Source: CAZTAK01 sp964611585 (GTDB lineage Bacteria > Pseudomonadota > Alphaproteobacteria > SHVP01). From it: 64,000 nucleotides of DNA. The notes below the pieces were generated by a model. It was not told where the DNA came from. It saw only the letters and a list, made by a program, of their open reading frames with translations, and did no database searches. The stretch is from assembly GCA_964611585.1 (NCBI GenBank), contig CAZTAK010000005.1:1-64000 (forward strand), written 5' to 3'. The position numbers and the translations under genes are program-made. Positions 26,808-34,878 of the stretch are shown here, one piece after another (positions within the stretch are counted from its first letter, which is position 1; every line of letters begins with the position of its first letter).

Positions 26808-27473
26808 CTACTCCTTTGCGCCGACGCGGGCCTTGAGGTCTGACAATTCCCGATCGATTTCACCTTCGGCCCCCAGTTCGTCGATTTCGTCGGCCAGCGT
26901 CTTGCGCTGTCCAAGATCGTAGGCTTCCAACTCGCCCTCAGCCGAGTCGAGGCGCTGTTCCATGTGCTCGAAACGGGCGAACGCCTCTTCGATGCGCGAA
27001 TCGTGCAGCTGGCGCCGGACCTTGATCCGCACGCCGACGCTCTCGTGCCGGGCCCGGATGGTCTTCTGCTTGGCGCGCGCTTCGTCGAGCTTGCTCTGGA
27101 GCCGCGCCACGTCATTGTCGTTGCGGGCCAGCGCCTCGTCGAGATATTCGAGTTCGCCGCGGAAGCTCGCGGCGGCGCTTTCCAGCTTCTTCCGTTCCAG
27201 CAGCGCGCCGCGCGCGAGATCCTCGCGTCCCTTCGAAAGCGCAAGTTCCGCCTTGGCGGTCCAGTCTTCCAGGGCCGCGGACAGAGAATCAAGTTTGCGG
27301 TTGAGGCCCTTCTTGTCGGCAATGGTTCGCGCCGCGGTCGAGCGCACCTCGACCAGGGTGTCTTCCATCTCCTGAATCATCAGGCGCACCATCTTTTCCG
27401 GATCCTCGGCCTGATCGAGCAGCGCGTTGAGGTTGGAATTGATGATGTCGGTCAGTCGCGAAAATATACCCAT
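26808..27473 (-). CDS. pspA: PspA/IM30 family phage-shock protein
   Basis: A 221-residue protein that is almost all alpha-helical coiled coil. The start GIFSRLTDIINSNLNALLD and the following DQAEDPEKMVRLMIQEM are family hallmarks, as is the ARGALLERKKLE helix. PspA coats the stressed inner membrane and inhibits PspF. ATG 27473 has a GGAGA-type site upstream. It is third in a sigma-54-driven operon after the DUF1127 protein and a 52-residue membrane protein. Confidence 0.96.
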   Translation of the reverse strand: MGIFSRLTDIINSNLNALLDQAEDPEKMVRLMIQEMEDTLVEVRSTAARTIADKKGLNRKLDSLSAALEDWTAKAELALSKGREDLARGALLERKKLESAAASFRGELEYLDEALARNDNDVARLQSKLDEARAKQKTIRARHESVGVRIKVRRQLHDSRIEEAFARFEHMEQRLDSAEGELEAYDLGQRKTLADEIDELGAEGEIDRELSDLKARVGAKE

Positions 27474-27550
27474 GGCGGTTCTCCTCTATGTAGGGCGTTT
27501 TGGCGTGGGGCCAATATGCTTGGCGGCGATTCGAGAGGCGCGGGTGCCTG

Positions 27551-27709
27551 TCAGCCCAGGATCGAGCCGACCACGGCGCCGGCGAGAAACATGATCCAAT
27601 GGTCCAGCCTTCGGCTCTGGACGTATCTGGCCAGCCGGTGGCCGATCCGCCGCCACGGGCCGGTGGGGCCCTCGTAGCGGTCGTCAAAATCGTAGGTCTC
27701 GCTTTTCAT
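27551..27709 (-). CDS. small membrane protein, 52 aa, in the psp operon
   Basis: A 52-residue gene below usual annotation cut-offs. It starts at ATG 27709 (MKSETYDFDDRYEGPTGPWR), has a basic middle and ends with one membrane span (WIMFLAGAVVGSILG). The ribosome site is AGAGGAAC just upstream. It lies between the DUF1127 protein and pspA on the operon strand, with the promoter at 27973-27988 upstream of both. PspD-like size and topology suggest a phage-shock role, but E. coli PspD is downstream of pspC and I see no sequence identity. Confidence 0.7.
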   Translation of the reverse strand: MKSETYDFDDRYEGPTGPWRRIGHRLARYVQSRRLDHWIMFLAGAVVGSILG

Positions 27710-27742
27710 GGCTGTTCCTCTGGGTATCGGGGATCAAGGGGG

Positions 27743-27934
27743 TCAGTCGGCGCGAATGCGCCACATGCCGAGATCGGCCAGATCGCGCGACCCGAAGCGG
27801 TGCAACTCGCGTTCGCTGCGGGCGTGGCGCAACCACACTGCAACGGCGTCCAACGTCACCATGTAAAATCCGGGAAGCCACATCCGGGCCCGTGTCCGGG
27901 ATCCGGGGGCGTGGGGGGCAAATGGCTTGTTCAT
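27743..27934 (-). CDS. DUF1127 protein, first gene of the psp operon
   Basis: A 63-residue protein whose C-terminal half is a DUF1127 motif (RSERELHRFGSRDLADLGM), preceded by a short hydrophobic part. DUF1127 proteins in Alphaproteobacteria occur in RNA-binding or phosphate/stress regulation; the molecular role is partly known. ATG 27934 lies about 28 bases after the predicted sigma-54 transcription start. This makes it the leader gene of the psp operon, which is unusual for psp loci I know. Confidence 0.85.
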   Translation of the reverse strand: MNKPFAPHAPGSRTRARMWLPGFYMVTLDAVAVWLRHARSERELHRFGSRDLADLGMWRIRAD

Positions 27935-27972
27935 TGGGTTCGGGCTCCGTGCGGGGTTTTCCTACCCTCTAT

Positions 27973-27988
27973 CGCACAAGCCATGCCA
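27973..27988 (-). promoter_or_regulatory. sigma-54 promoter of the psp operon
   Basis: The minus strand reads TGGCATGGCTTGTGCG. Aligned to TGGCACGrNNNTTGCW, it matches at all but three constrained positions and keeps the essential GG (27986-27987) and GC (27974-27975) separated by ten bases. Transcription should start near 27962 and run into the DUF1127 gene. It faces pspF, whose sigma-54-type AAA protein is the expected activator. Confidence 0.8.
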
Positions 27989-28119
27989 GCCCGGAGATAT
28001 CCCGTTAACGCGTTGATATAACGAGAAAAAATGGGTCAGGAGCCGGTCAAACCCGTTGTTTAGATATCGCGGAAATAGCTTGAAAATAGCGATTTACGCC
28101 ACTAAATAGCATAATTGAA

Positions 28120-29241
28120 ATGCCAAACGATGCTGCCAACCTGCCGGCTCTAGTCGGCCAGTCACCCGCCTTTCTCGATGTGCTCGACCGGGTCTCGGCG
28201 CTGGCGTCGCTCGACCGGCCGGTGCTGGTGGTGGGCGAGCGCGGCACCGGCAAGGAGCTGATCGCCGCCCGGCTGCATTACCTGTCGGCGCGCTGGGAGC
28301 GGGCGTACCTCAAACTCAACTGCGGGGCGCTGGCGGAAACGCTGCTCGAAACCGAACTGTTCGGCCACGAGGCGGGCGCCTTTACCGGCGCCGTGCGGCG
28401 CCGCCGCGGCCGGTTCGAACTCGCCGACCGGGGCACGTTGTTCCTCGACGAGATCGCCCAGGCTTCGCCCGCCGTGCAGGAAAAGGTCCTGCGCGCGATC
28501 GAATACGGCGAGTTCGAGCGCGTCGGTTCGTCGGCGACGCTTGCGGTCGATGTCCGGGTAGTGGCGGCGGCCAATGTCGATTTGCCGGCATTGGCGGAAC
28601 AGGGCGGTTTCCGGCAGGACCTGCTCGACCGTCTCGGTTTCGACGTGGTGACGCTGCCGCCGCTGCGCGCGCGCCGCGACGACATTCCGCTGCTGGCGGA
28701 AACCTTTGCCCGCGCCATGGCGGCCGAACTCGGGCGCGAGTCGTTTTCAGGGTTCAGGGCGGCGGTGAGGGACGACCTGATCGCCTATCCCTGGCCCGGC
28801 AACGTGCGTGAACTCAAGAACGTGGTCGAACGCGCGGTTCACGCCGCGCCAACCCCGGGCGGAAAGATTGCGGCGATCGTGTTCGATCCGTTCGAATCGC
28901 CCTACCGGCCGCGGGTGCCGGGCGGGTCCGGGGCCGCGCGCGGCCCGGCGACCGGGGAGGAGTCGACCGGGGAGGCGGCGGCCGGGGCGGCGGCCAAGGG
29001 GGCATCGGCACGCCCGTCTTCCGGTGTGCCGGGTTCGCCTTCGCTAAGCGTTCCCGACGGGACGCAGCCGCTCGATCTGCGCACGGAACTCGCAGGCCTC
29101 GAACGCCGCCTGATCGAGGCCGCGCTCGACACCAACCGCCATCACCAGCGCCGCACCGCCGGCCACCTCGGGCTCAGCTATCACCAGCTGCGCAACCTGT
29201 TGAAAAAGCACGGGCTGACTGGACCGGGCGCGGCGGCGTAA
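28120..29241 (+). CDS. pspF: PspF, sigma-54-dependent transcription activator
   Basis: A 373-residue AAA+ protein without a receiver domain, as in PspF. Walker A GERGTGKE is at 39-46, the sigma-54-contacting GAFTGA at 86-91, Walker B GTLFLDEI at 105-112 and the R-finger region NVRELKN at about 228. A Gly/Ala/Pro/Thr-rich linker (about 255-315) is longer than in E. coli. The C-terminal Fis-type helix-turn-helix ends QLRNLLKKHGL. It is divergent from the psp operon, which carries a matching sigma-54 promoter. PspA is its expected inhibitor. Confidence 0.95.
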   Translation: MPNDAANLPALVGQSPAFLDVLDRVSALASLDRPVLVVGERGTGKELIAARLHYLSARWERAYLKLNCGALAETLLETELFGHEAGAFTGAVRRRRGRFELADRGTLFLDEIAQASPAVQEKVLRAIEYGEFERVGSSATLAVDVRVVAAANVDLPALAEQGGFRQDLLDRLGFDVVTLPPLRARRDDIPLLAETFARAMAAELGRESFSGFRAAVRDDLIAYPWPGNVRELKNVVERAVHAAPTPGGKIAAIVFDPFESPYRPRVPGGSGAARGPATGEESTGEAAAGAAAKGASARPSSGVPGSPSLSVPDGTQPLDLRTELAGLERRLIEAALDTNRHHQRRTAGHLGLSYHQLRNLLKKHGLTGPGAAA

Positions 29242-29334
29242 CCCACGCTCTTCGATTGTTGCATCGCGCGTCGAGTGCGGCCACCTCGGCCGCATTGGGA
29301 GCATCGAGGCCATTTGCGCCAATCTCTTCGCGCC

Positions 29335-29568
29335 GTGACCTTTAGCTACACCAAGACCGTCGCGTTCCTGCTGGTCGCACAGATCGTCGTCCGGCTCGCA
29401 ATCGATTGGGACCTTACCAACGCGGTCGGGCTGTCTCTCATCTTGACACCTGTGCTGCTGCCGCTCGCCGTTCTGGCGGACCGGGTGTCGTGGGTACGCT
29501 TTCAGAAGCGGTTACGTCGGGCATCCGGTGAAGGCGATCCCCAGTCACCCGACCCCCGGCGGGGGTAG
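29335..29568 (+). CDS. small hydrophobic protein, 77 aa
   Basis: The most plausible start is GTG 29335, because two membrane-like segments (VAFLLVAQIVVRLAIDW and AVGLSLILTPVLLPLAVLAD) follow. The tail is basic and Pro-rich. There is no strong ribosome site and no recognised family. It could be a real small membrane gene or a GC-driven open frame. It is downstream of pspF, so a stress role is possible but unproven. Confidence 0.35.
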   Translation: MTFSYTKTVAFLLVAQIVVRLAIDWDLTNAVGLSLILTPVLLPLAVLADRVSWVRFQKRLRRASGEGDPQSPDPRRG

Positions 29569-30069
29569 TCAGCTAGAGCTTTTCCCGTGCGCGACCCGGC
29601 CAAAGATTCCGATTTATCCCGTGCCGCCGCGGCCCCATTGCCACTTCGGAATATTATCCTATATAGGATAGACCGCCCGGACCGGGCAGCGCCCGGTGGC
29701 GGCGCCCCGCGCCAGCGGCGGAAAGGAAACGCCAGTGTCGGGCTTGGGATCACAGTGTCTGACCAGGGATTCATGCCGCCCCGGCTCATAAAGGGCTTCG
29801 AGTTGGCGTTGGTTTGGGTTCGTTGCCGCGGCAAGCGGCTTCTTAGCGGCTTCGTTTCGAGTTCGTAACGGGTAGGTAATGGCTTCGTATCGGGTTCGGA
29901 TTGGCTTCGTTATCGTGGCAAATGGCTTTGAATTGGCTTCGATTTGGGTTCGTTTTTGCGCGCTATCCGGCCCGGGGACCGGGTGCAAACCCGCGCCTGC
30001 GGCCACGGACGCTGTGCCACCGGCACCCGCGGATTGGGTTCGTTTGGCAAAAACAGAGATGCGGCGGGA
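29569..30069. other. 501-base noncoding region containing an 11-bp repeat array
   Basis: No credible gene in either strand. The centre (29791-29955) is an 11-bp repeat array, described separately. One more copy-like word (GATTGGGTTCGTTTGGC) stands alone at 30033-30049. A reading frame on the minus strand looks protein-like only because the repeat translates into short recurrent words such as KRTQ, NPN and TRNEA. Confidence 0.6.
29791..29955. repeat. tandem array of fifteen 11-bp units
   Basis: The stretch divides exactly into fifteen 11-mers from 29791 to 29955. The commonest form is NNGGCTTCGTT (ATGGCTTCGTA, TTGGCTTCGTT, TCGGGTTCGGA), with the GGYTTCG or GGGTTCG core recurring every 11 bases. 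Units 4, 8 and 12 diverge most; the phase shifts by one at unit 13. Eleven bases is one helical turn, so all cores face one side of the DNA. There are no spacers, so it is not a CRISPR array. Confidence 0.8.
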
Positions 30070-30570
30070 TTACTTCGGCGCTTCGGCCCGGAACCCGAGG
30101 TGTTGCATCGGCAGGGCGGTGCGATAGACGACCTGTTTGAGGGAAAAGCTCGACTTGATGCTGGCGATGCCTTCGATCCGCGTCAGCCGGTCCATCAGAA
30201 ATCGTTCGTAGGCCGGCAGGTCGGGCACGACGACGCGCAGCAGATAATCGGCATCGCCGGTCATGAGGTAGCACTCCATCACCTCGGGCCATTGCCGGAT
30301 CGCCGTTTCGAATTCCTCCAGCGCCGGTTCGATCTGGCGTTCGAGGGTGACGTTGACGAATACGCTGACGCCGAGGCCGAGCGCCGCCGGATCGACGAGG
30401 GCGACGTAGCCGCGAAGCGTTCCCGCCGCCTCGAGGTCGCGCACCCGCCGCAGCGTCGCCGACGGCGAGAGGCCGACCGCCGCGGCGAGGTCGGCATTGG
30501 ACTGCCGCGCCTCGCCCTGGAGCCGGCCGAGAATTCTGAGGTCGATCGTGTCGAGATCGTTTGGCCGCAT
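30070..30570 (-). CDS. Lrp/AsnC-family transcriptional regulator
   Basis: A 166-residue regulator. The N-terminal helix-turn-helix has DLDTIDLRILGRLQGEAR, then LAAAVGLSPSATLRRVRDLE. The C-terminal RAM domain has the FVNVTLERQ strand and YLLRVVVPDL. Such proteins sense amino acids. It is divergent from an E1-type transketolase 106 bases away. The arrangement resembles the Pseudomonas putida mdeR-mdeB pair, where an Lrp-type activator controls methionine/2-oxobutyrate catabolism; the link is inference. Confidence 0.92.
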   Translation of the reverse strand: MRPNDLDTIDLRILGRLQGEARQSNADLAAAVGLSPSATLRRVRDLEAAGTLRGYVALVDPAALGLGVSVFVNVTLERQIEPALEEFETAIRQWPEVMECYLMTGDADYLLRVVVPDLPAYERFLMDRLTRIEGIASIKSSFSLKQVVYRTALPMQHLGFRAEAPK

Positions 30571-30675
30571 AATATTGCGTAAACTATGACTTGTTCGGCA
30601 TATGATTGCAAATATTAGCGGCCAGACCGCTCAATTCGCAACATCCGGTCCGGCAGCCCCTGCTAGGTTTGGCCC

Positions 30676-33042
30676 ATGAACGATCCCGCCGCCCTCGCCG
30701 CCCCGGCCTCGCCCGTTCCCGGCGTCAGCACTGAGACCTTCGCCTGCCTGAAGGTGCTGGAACGGAAGATTCTGTGGCTCTCCACCTGGATGATCCACCA
30801 CGCCAACCACATCCGGCCCAACCGCGACGGTCTCAAAGTCGGCGGCCATCAGGCGTCGTCGGCCTCGCTGGTAACGTTGATGACGGCGCTCTATTTCCAC
30901 GAGCTGCGTGCCAACGACCGCATCGCCGTGAAGCCGCACGCGAGCCCCGTCTACCACGCGATTCAATATTTACTCGGGCGCCAGACCCTCGATCAGCTCG
31001 AAAATTTTCGCGCGCTCGGCGGCGCGCAATCCTATCCGTCGCGCACCAAAGACAACGACGAAGTCGATTTCTCGACCGGCTCGGTCGGTCTCGGCGTCGC
31101 CGGAACCCTGTTTGCCTCGCTGATCCAGGACTATCTCGACGCGCGCCAAATGCTGCCCGCGGATCTTTCGCCCGGGCGCATGGTGGCGCTCCTAGGTGAC
31201 GCCGAACTCGACGAAGGCAACGTGTTCGAAGCGATGCTCGAGGGCTGGAAACACGACGCCCGCAATCTGTGGTGGATCGTCGATTACAACCGGCAAAGCC
31301 TCGATTCGACCGTTTCCGACCGCCTGTTCGGGCGCTTCGACGACATTTTCCAAACCACCGGCTGGAACGTGGTCATACTCAAGTACGGCAAGCGGCTGCA
31401 CGATGCCTTTGCGAAGACGGGCGGCGATGCGCTGCTGCGCTGGATCGACGACTGCCCCAACTCGCTCTACTCGGCGCTGACCTACAAGGGCGGCCCGGGC
31501 TGGCGCGAGCATTTGCAGACCGACCTCGGCCGCACCGCCGGCATCAAGGCGCTGCTGGACGAGCACGACGACGTCTCGCTGCACACGCTGATGACCGACC
31601 TTGCCGGTCACGATCTCACATCGGTGCTGGAAGGGTTTGCGGCCGCCCAGGCGGAACAGCCGACGTGCTTCATTGCCTACACGGTCAAGGGCCGGGGGCT
31701 GCCGTTCGCGGGCCATAAAGACAATCACGCCGGCCTCATGACCGAGGTCCAGATGGAAGAATTCCGTGCCGCCTTCGCGATCGGCGAGGGTAGGGAATGG
31801 GACAGGTTCGAAGGCCTCGACATCGCCGAAAACCGCCTTCAGGCGTTCATCGATGCGGCGCCGTTCACCAAGGGAGGCCCGCGCCACCGCACCGCGCACG
31901 CCATTTCGGTGCCCTCGCTGGCCGCGCCCCAGGCGGCGAAAATGGCAACCCAGGAAGCCTTCGGCCGCATCATGAACGAACTCGGCCGCGGCGACTCGGA
32001 CCTCGCCGCGCGCGTCGTCACCGCCTCGCCCGATGTCACCGTCTCGACCAACCTCGGGGCCTGGGTCAATCAGCGCGGAATCTTCGACCGCATCACCCGC
32101 AACGACGTGTTCGCCGAAGAAAACGTCCTTTCGCCGCTCAAATGGTCGATGTCTGATGCGGGCCAGCATTTCGAATTCGGCATCGCCGAACACAATCTGT
32201 TCCTGTTTCTGGGCGCCGCCGGCCTCTCGGCGCCGCTGTTCGGGGAACGCCTGTTTCCGGTCGGGACGCTCTACGATCCCTTCATCATGCGCGGCCTCGA
32301 TGCGCTCAATTATGCCTGTTATCAGGATGCGCGCTTCATGGTGGTGGCGACGCCCTCAGGGCTGACGCTGGCGCCCGAAGGGGGCGCGCATCAGTCGATT
32401 GCGACACCGCTGATCGGCATGGGGATCGACAAGCTCGAGAGTTTCGAACCGGCCTACGTCGACGAACTCGCCGCGATCATGGAATGGGGCTTCGGGCACA
32501 TGCAGGCGGACGGTGGCGGTTCGGTATATCTGCGGCTTTCGACCCGAACCATCGATCAGCCGGAACGGGATTATCCGGCCATTGCCGACGACGTGCTGGC
32601 GGGCGCCTACTGGCAGGTGGCGCCGGGTTCGGGCGCGCCGCTCGCCATCGCCTATGCGGGTACGGTGGCGCCCGAAGCGGTGGCGGCGCATGGACAAATC
32701 CTCGAAGACATTCCCGGCGCCGGACTGCTGGCGGTGCCCTCGGCAGATCGTCTGCACCGTAACTGGCGTACGCCGGGGCCTGCACCCGCGCACGCGGTGC
32801 GGCTGTTGTCGCGACTGGCACCGGGGGCGTCGCTGGTGACGGTGATCGACGGTTCGCCGTCGGCGCTTTCGTGGCTGGGATCGGTCGCAGGCCACAGGGT
32901 CTATTCGCTCGGCGTCGACCACTTCGGGCAGTCGGGCGCCGTTCCGGATCTCTATCGCGAGTACGGTCTCGATACGGACGCCATCGTCGATGCCTGCGCG
33001 CGGGCCTGCTTCGCGGCGCGCGGACTTGCCGCCGTTGCCTAG
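30676..33042 (+). CDS. transketolase-family protein related to homodimeric pyruvate dehydrogenase E1
   Basis: A 788-residue ThDP enzyme with fused transketolase domains. The N-terminal PP domain carries GDAELDEGNVFEA (ThDP/Mg motif, about 174-186) and the 2-oxo acid site HASPVYHA near 93. The pyrimidine domain lies near 430-600 (AFGRIMNEL, then EFGIAEHNLF). It resembles AceE/MdeB rather than sugar transketolases. The likely role is decarboxylation of a 2-oxo acid with acyl transfer to an E2 partner, but no E2/E3 genes are here. The Lrp gene is divergent. The stop TAG is the first codon of a palindromic element. Confidence 0.9.
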   Translation: MNDPAALAAPASPVPGVSTETFACLKVLERKILWLSTWMIHHANHIRPNRDGLKVGGHQASSASLVTLMTALYFHELRANDRIAVKPHASPVYHAIQYLLGRQTLDQLENFRALGGAQSYPSRTKDNDEVDFSTGSVGLGVAGTLFASLIQDYLDARQMLPADLSPGRMVALLGDAELDEGNVFEAMLEGWKHDARNLWWIVDYNRQSLDSTVSDRLFGRFDDIFQTTGWNVVILKYGKRLHDAFAKTGGDALLRWIDDCPNSLYSALTYKGGPGWREHLQTDLGRTAGIKALLDEHDDVSLHTLMTDLAGHDLTSVLEGFAAAQAEQPTCFIAYTVKGRGLPFAGHKDNHAGLMTEVQMEEFRAAFAIGEGREWDRFEGLDIAENRLQAFIDAAPFTKGGPRHRTAHAISVPSLAAPQAAKMATQEAFGRIMNELGRGDSDLAARVVTASPDVTVSTNLGAWVNQRGIFDRITRNDVFAEENVLSPLKWSMSDAGQHFEFGIAEHNLFLFLGAAGLSAPLFGERLFPVGTLYDPFIMRGLDALNYACYQDARFMVVATPSGLTLAPEGGAHQSIATPLIGMGIDKLESFEPAYVDELAAIMEWGFGHMQADGGGSVYLRLSTRTIDQPERDYPAIADDVLAGAYWQVAPGSGAPLAIAYAGTVAPEAVAAHGQILEDIPGAGLLAVPSADRLHRNWRTPGPAPAHAVRLLSRLAPGASLVTVIDGSPSALSWLGSVAGHRVYSLGVDHFGQSGAVPDLYREYGLDTDAIVDACARACFAARGLAAVA

Positions 33043-33101
33043 AGCAATATACGCAGGGATTGAACCGGCGCGGTTCAAGCCCTTCTGGTAAAATTGCTCT
33101 A
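33040..33101. repeat. palindromic element 1, 62 bp (TAGAGCA ... TGCTCTA)
   Basis: Ends TAGAGCAATAT (33040-33050) and AATTGCTCTA (33092-33101) pair as near-perfect inverted repeats. Inside is TTGAACCG-GCG-CGGTTCAA (33060-33078), another perfect inverted repeat. The first three bases are the stop codon of the transketolase. It is non-coding otherwise, and the size and form fit a REP/MITE-like element or a bidirectional terminator. Confidence 0.7.
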
Positions 33102-33114
33102 CTTTTCAAGAAGG

Positions 33115-33177
33115 TAGAGCAGCTTTATGCGTTCAGCAATCGCCCAAGGCGATGCCACCTGAACGGATGCTGCTCTA
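33115..33177. repeat. palindromic element 2, 63 bp (TAGAGCAGC ... GCTGCTCTA)
   Basis: Ends TAGAGCAGC (33115-33123) and GCTGCTCTA (33169-33177) are exact inverted repeats. Inner inverted repeats CGTTCAG/CTGAACG and ATCGCC-CAA-GGCGAT make a long branched hairpin. The last three bases, read on the minus strand, are the stop codon of the minus-strand SBP. Size and ends match element 1, 13 bases away, so the two are members of one repeat family. Confidence 0.7.
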
Positions 33178-34649
33178 GCGCGAGGCGAAAAAAAAGGCCG
33201 TGCGGATACGAAATCCGCACGGCCGGAAAAACGGTGGCGTCTGGTCGACGACGTCCATCTCGTTGTAGTTGAGCTTGAGGTTCACGTTCTTGAAGTTGCG
33301 CACCCGTTTGCCCACGCCCATCGTGTCCTGCCACTCGACGAGAGCCAGGATCGGCGAGTTCGCGAAGTGGACCCGCTGGAGTTCCTGCACGATGAGCTTG
33401 CGCTTCGCAGGATCGAACTCGGCGTTGGCTTTGGCCAGAAGCTCGGCCTCTTCTTGGTCGCAATAGTAGATCGAGACCTCGGGCTTCTTGTTGCAGGAGA
33501 CGAAATTGAACGTCGAGGTCCCGTCCATTTCGGGTGCGAGGAAGTAACCGAACCCAAACGCGTCGCCCGGCCACGTTCCCTGTTGCCAGTCCTGCAGCCA
33601 CACGGCAAAGGTGATCGGAATCAACTCGGCGCGAATCGGCGTGTTCTTGTTGAGCTCGTTCACCGCCTGCTCATAAAGAAGCTTGAGCGAGGGGTCGCTG
33701 ACGGTCGCCGTCACCTTGAGATCGAAGCCGTCCGGGTAGCCCGCCTCGGTGAGAAGCCGCCGCGCCTCGGCCGGATCGAACGGATACGGCTTGAGGTCGG
33801 GGTTGTAGCCGAAGGTATTCCGGTTGGCCGCCGACATGCCGGGAAAGCCGACGCCGCCAAGGAGGTTGTCGATGATCGTCTGGCGGTCGACCGCAAGGTT
33901 GACGGCCCGCCGCACCCGCACGTCGGCAAACGGCGTGGTCAGCCCGCGACCGTCTTTCTGGCCCGCCGAGATCAGCGTGATGCCCATAACGCGCGGCGCC
34001 GGCGCGACGTCGATGGTGCCGCCCGCGGCCCGCACGCTTTCAAAGGCGTCGGCCTGCACGGCAATGTCGATGTCGATCTGATCGGAAATCAGCGCCGACA
34101 CGCGTGCCGGCCCTTCCGGAATCTCCTCCATGACGAGGCGATCGATAGTGGGGGTTCCCTTCCAGTAGGGGTCGTGCCGGACGAGTTCGACGCCGTTCGG
34201 CGTCCACTGGTCGAGCTTGTAGGGGCCCGAACCAACCGGTTCCACGGTAAATCCTTCGACCCCCAGAGACGAGAACTGGTCGGGATCGAAGATCGGCAGG
34301 ATCGCCATTTGAGTTGGAACGATCGGGTTGGGCCGGCTGGTTTTGATTTCGACGGTGAGGTCGTCGATCAGTCTGGCGCCGATAATGCCGGCGTTGCGGA
34401 TGTTACGGCTAACCGACAATTTGCCGCCATTGTCGATCAGAAACGCGACGGCCTCGGTGATGGCGCGCGCGGTGACCGGTTTTCCGTTATGGAACTGGAC
34501 GTTCGGCCGCATGAAGAACACCCAAGTCGTTGGGTCGATATTGACCCAACGCGCGGCCCCCATCGGTTGAACGGCTCCGGTTTCGTCGATGTCGGTCACG
34601 GTGTCGTACAGGGCGTTCCAGAGAAATACGCCGGGCGGACCGTTGCCGC
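33175..34649 (-). CDS. ABC transporter substrate-binding protein (family 5), N-terminus missing in gap
   Basis: About 490 residues of a SBP_bac_5 dipeptide/oligopeptide-type periplasmic protein. Features include FFMRPNVQFHNGKPVTARAI, VEPVGSGPYKLDQWTPNG and the C-terminal family lobe. The signal peptide and first lobe residues lie beyond the gap at 34650. The last codons run through a strong terminator hairpin (33196-33224) and stop only in the palindrome, so the normal C-terminus may be altered. It is a distinct subfamily from the two SBPs at 36943 and 38736. No permease or ATPase genes are nearby. Confidence 0.85.
33188..33224 (-). terminator. rho-independent terminator inside the SBP 3' end
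   Basis: Stem GGCCGTGCGGAT (33196-33207) pairs perfectly with ATCCGCACGGCC (33213-33224), with a five-base loop. On the minus strand it is followed by a run of eight T (A8 at 33188-33195). It lies before the SBP stop codon at 33175-33177, so transcription should end inside the open frame. Confidence 0.85.
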
Positions 34650-34749
34650 NNNNNNNNNNNNNNNNNNNNNNNNNNNNNNNNNNNNNNNNNNNNNNNNNNN
34701 NNNNNNNNNNNNNNNNNNNNNNNNNNNNNNNNNNNNNNNNNNNNNNNNN
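34650..34749. other. assembly gap, 100 N placeholder
   Basis: Exactly 100 N. On its minus-strand upstream side is the first 41 residues of a VOC protein; downstream is an SBP lacking its N-terminus. Any protein spanning it is a chimera. The gap lies in the region of repeated VOC and SBP paralogs, the usual reason an assembler breaks. Confidence 0.99.
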
Positions 34750-34873
34750 TGCCGCGTTCGCGGACACCGTAGCCGAGGAACTCGGAATAGGCGGTGATCG
34801 ATCCGTCGAGGTCGGGCACCGTTATCGTGGCGGCGGCAAGCGCGCCGAGGGGCGCCGAAGCCGCGTCCGTCAT
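34750..34873 (-). CDS. VOC-family protein, N-terminal fragment
   Basis: Forty-one residues beginning at ATG 34873: a first glyoxalase strand (LGALAAATITVPDLDGSITA) then YSEFLGYGVRERG. They closely resemble the starts of the VOC genes at 34879-35787 and 35923-36837. The rest is in the gap. It follows the next VOC gene by five bases, so it is part of the same minus-strand transcript. Confidence 0.75.
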
Positions 34874-34878
34874 CGCGT

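Noticed and set aside
29791..29955. CRISPR array or a protein-coding gene over the 11-bp repeats
   Set aside because: There are no spacers, units are adjacent and only 11 bp, and no cas genes are present. The minus-strand reading frame exists only because of the repeat.
33040..33177. Insertion sequence
   Set aside because: No transposase and no target-site duplication are seen; the palindromes are small, so they are better called REP/MITE-like.
34487..34873. A VOC-SBP fusion protein spanning the third gap
   Set aside because: Frame and N length are arbitrary; the SBP part is in another frame and lacks its N-terminus.
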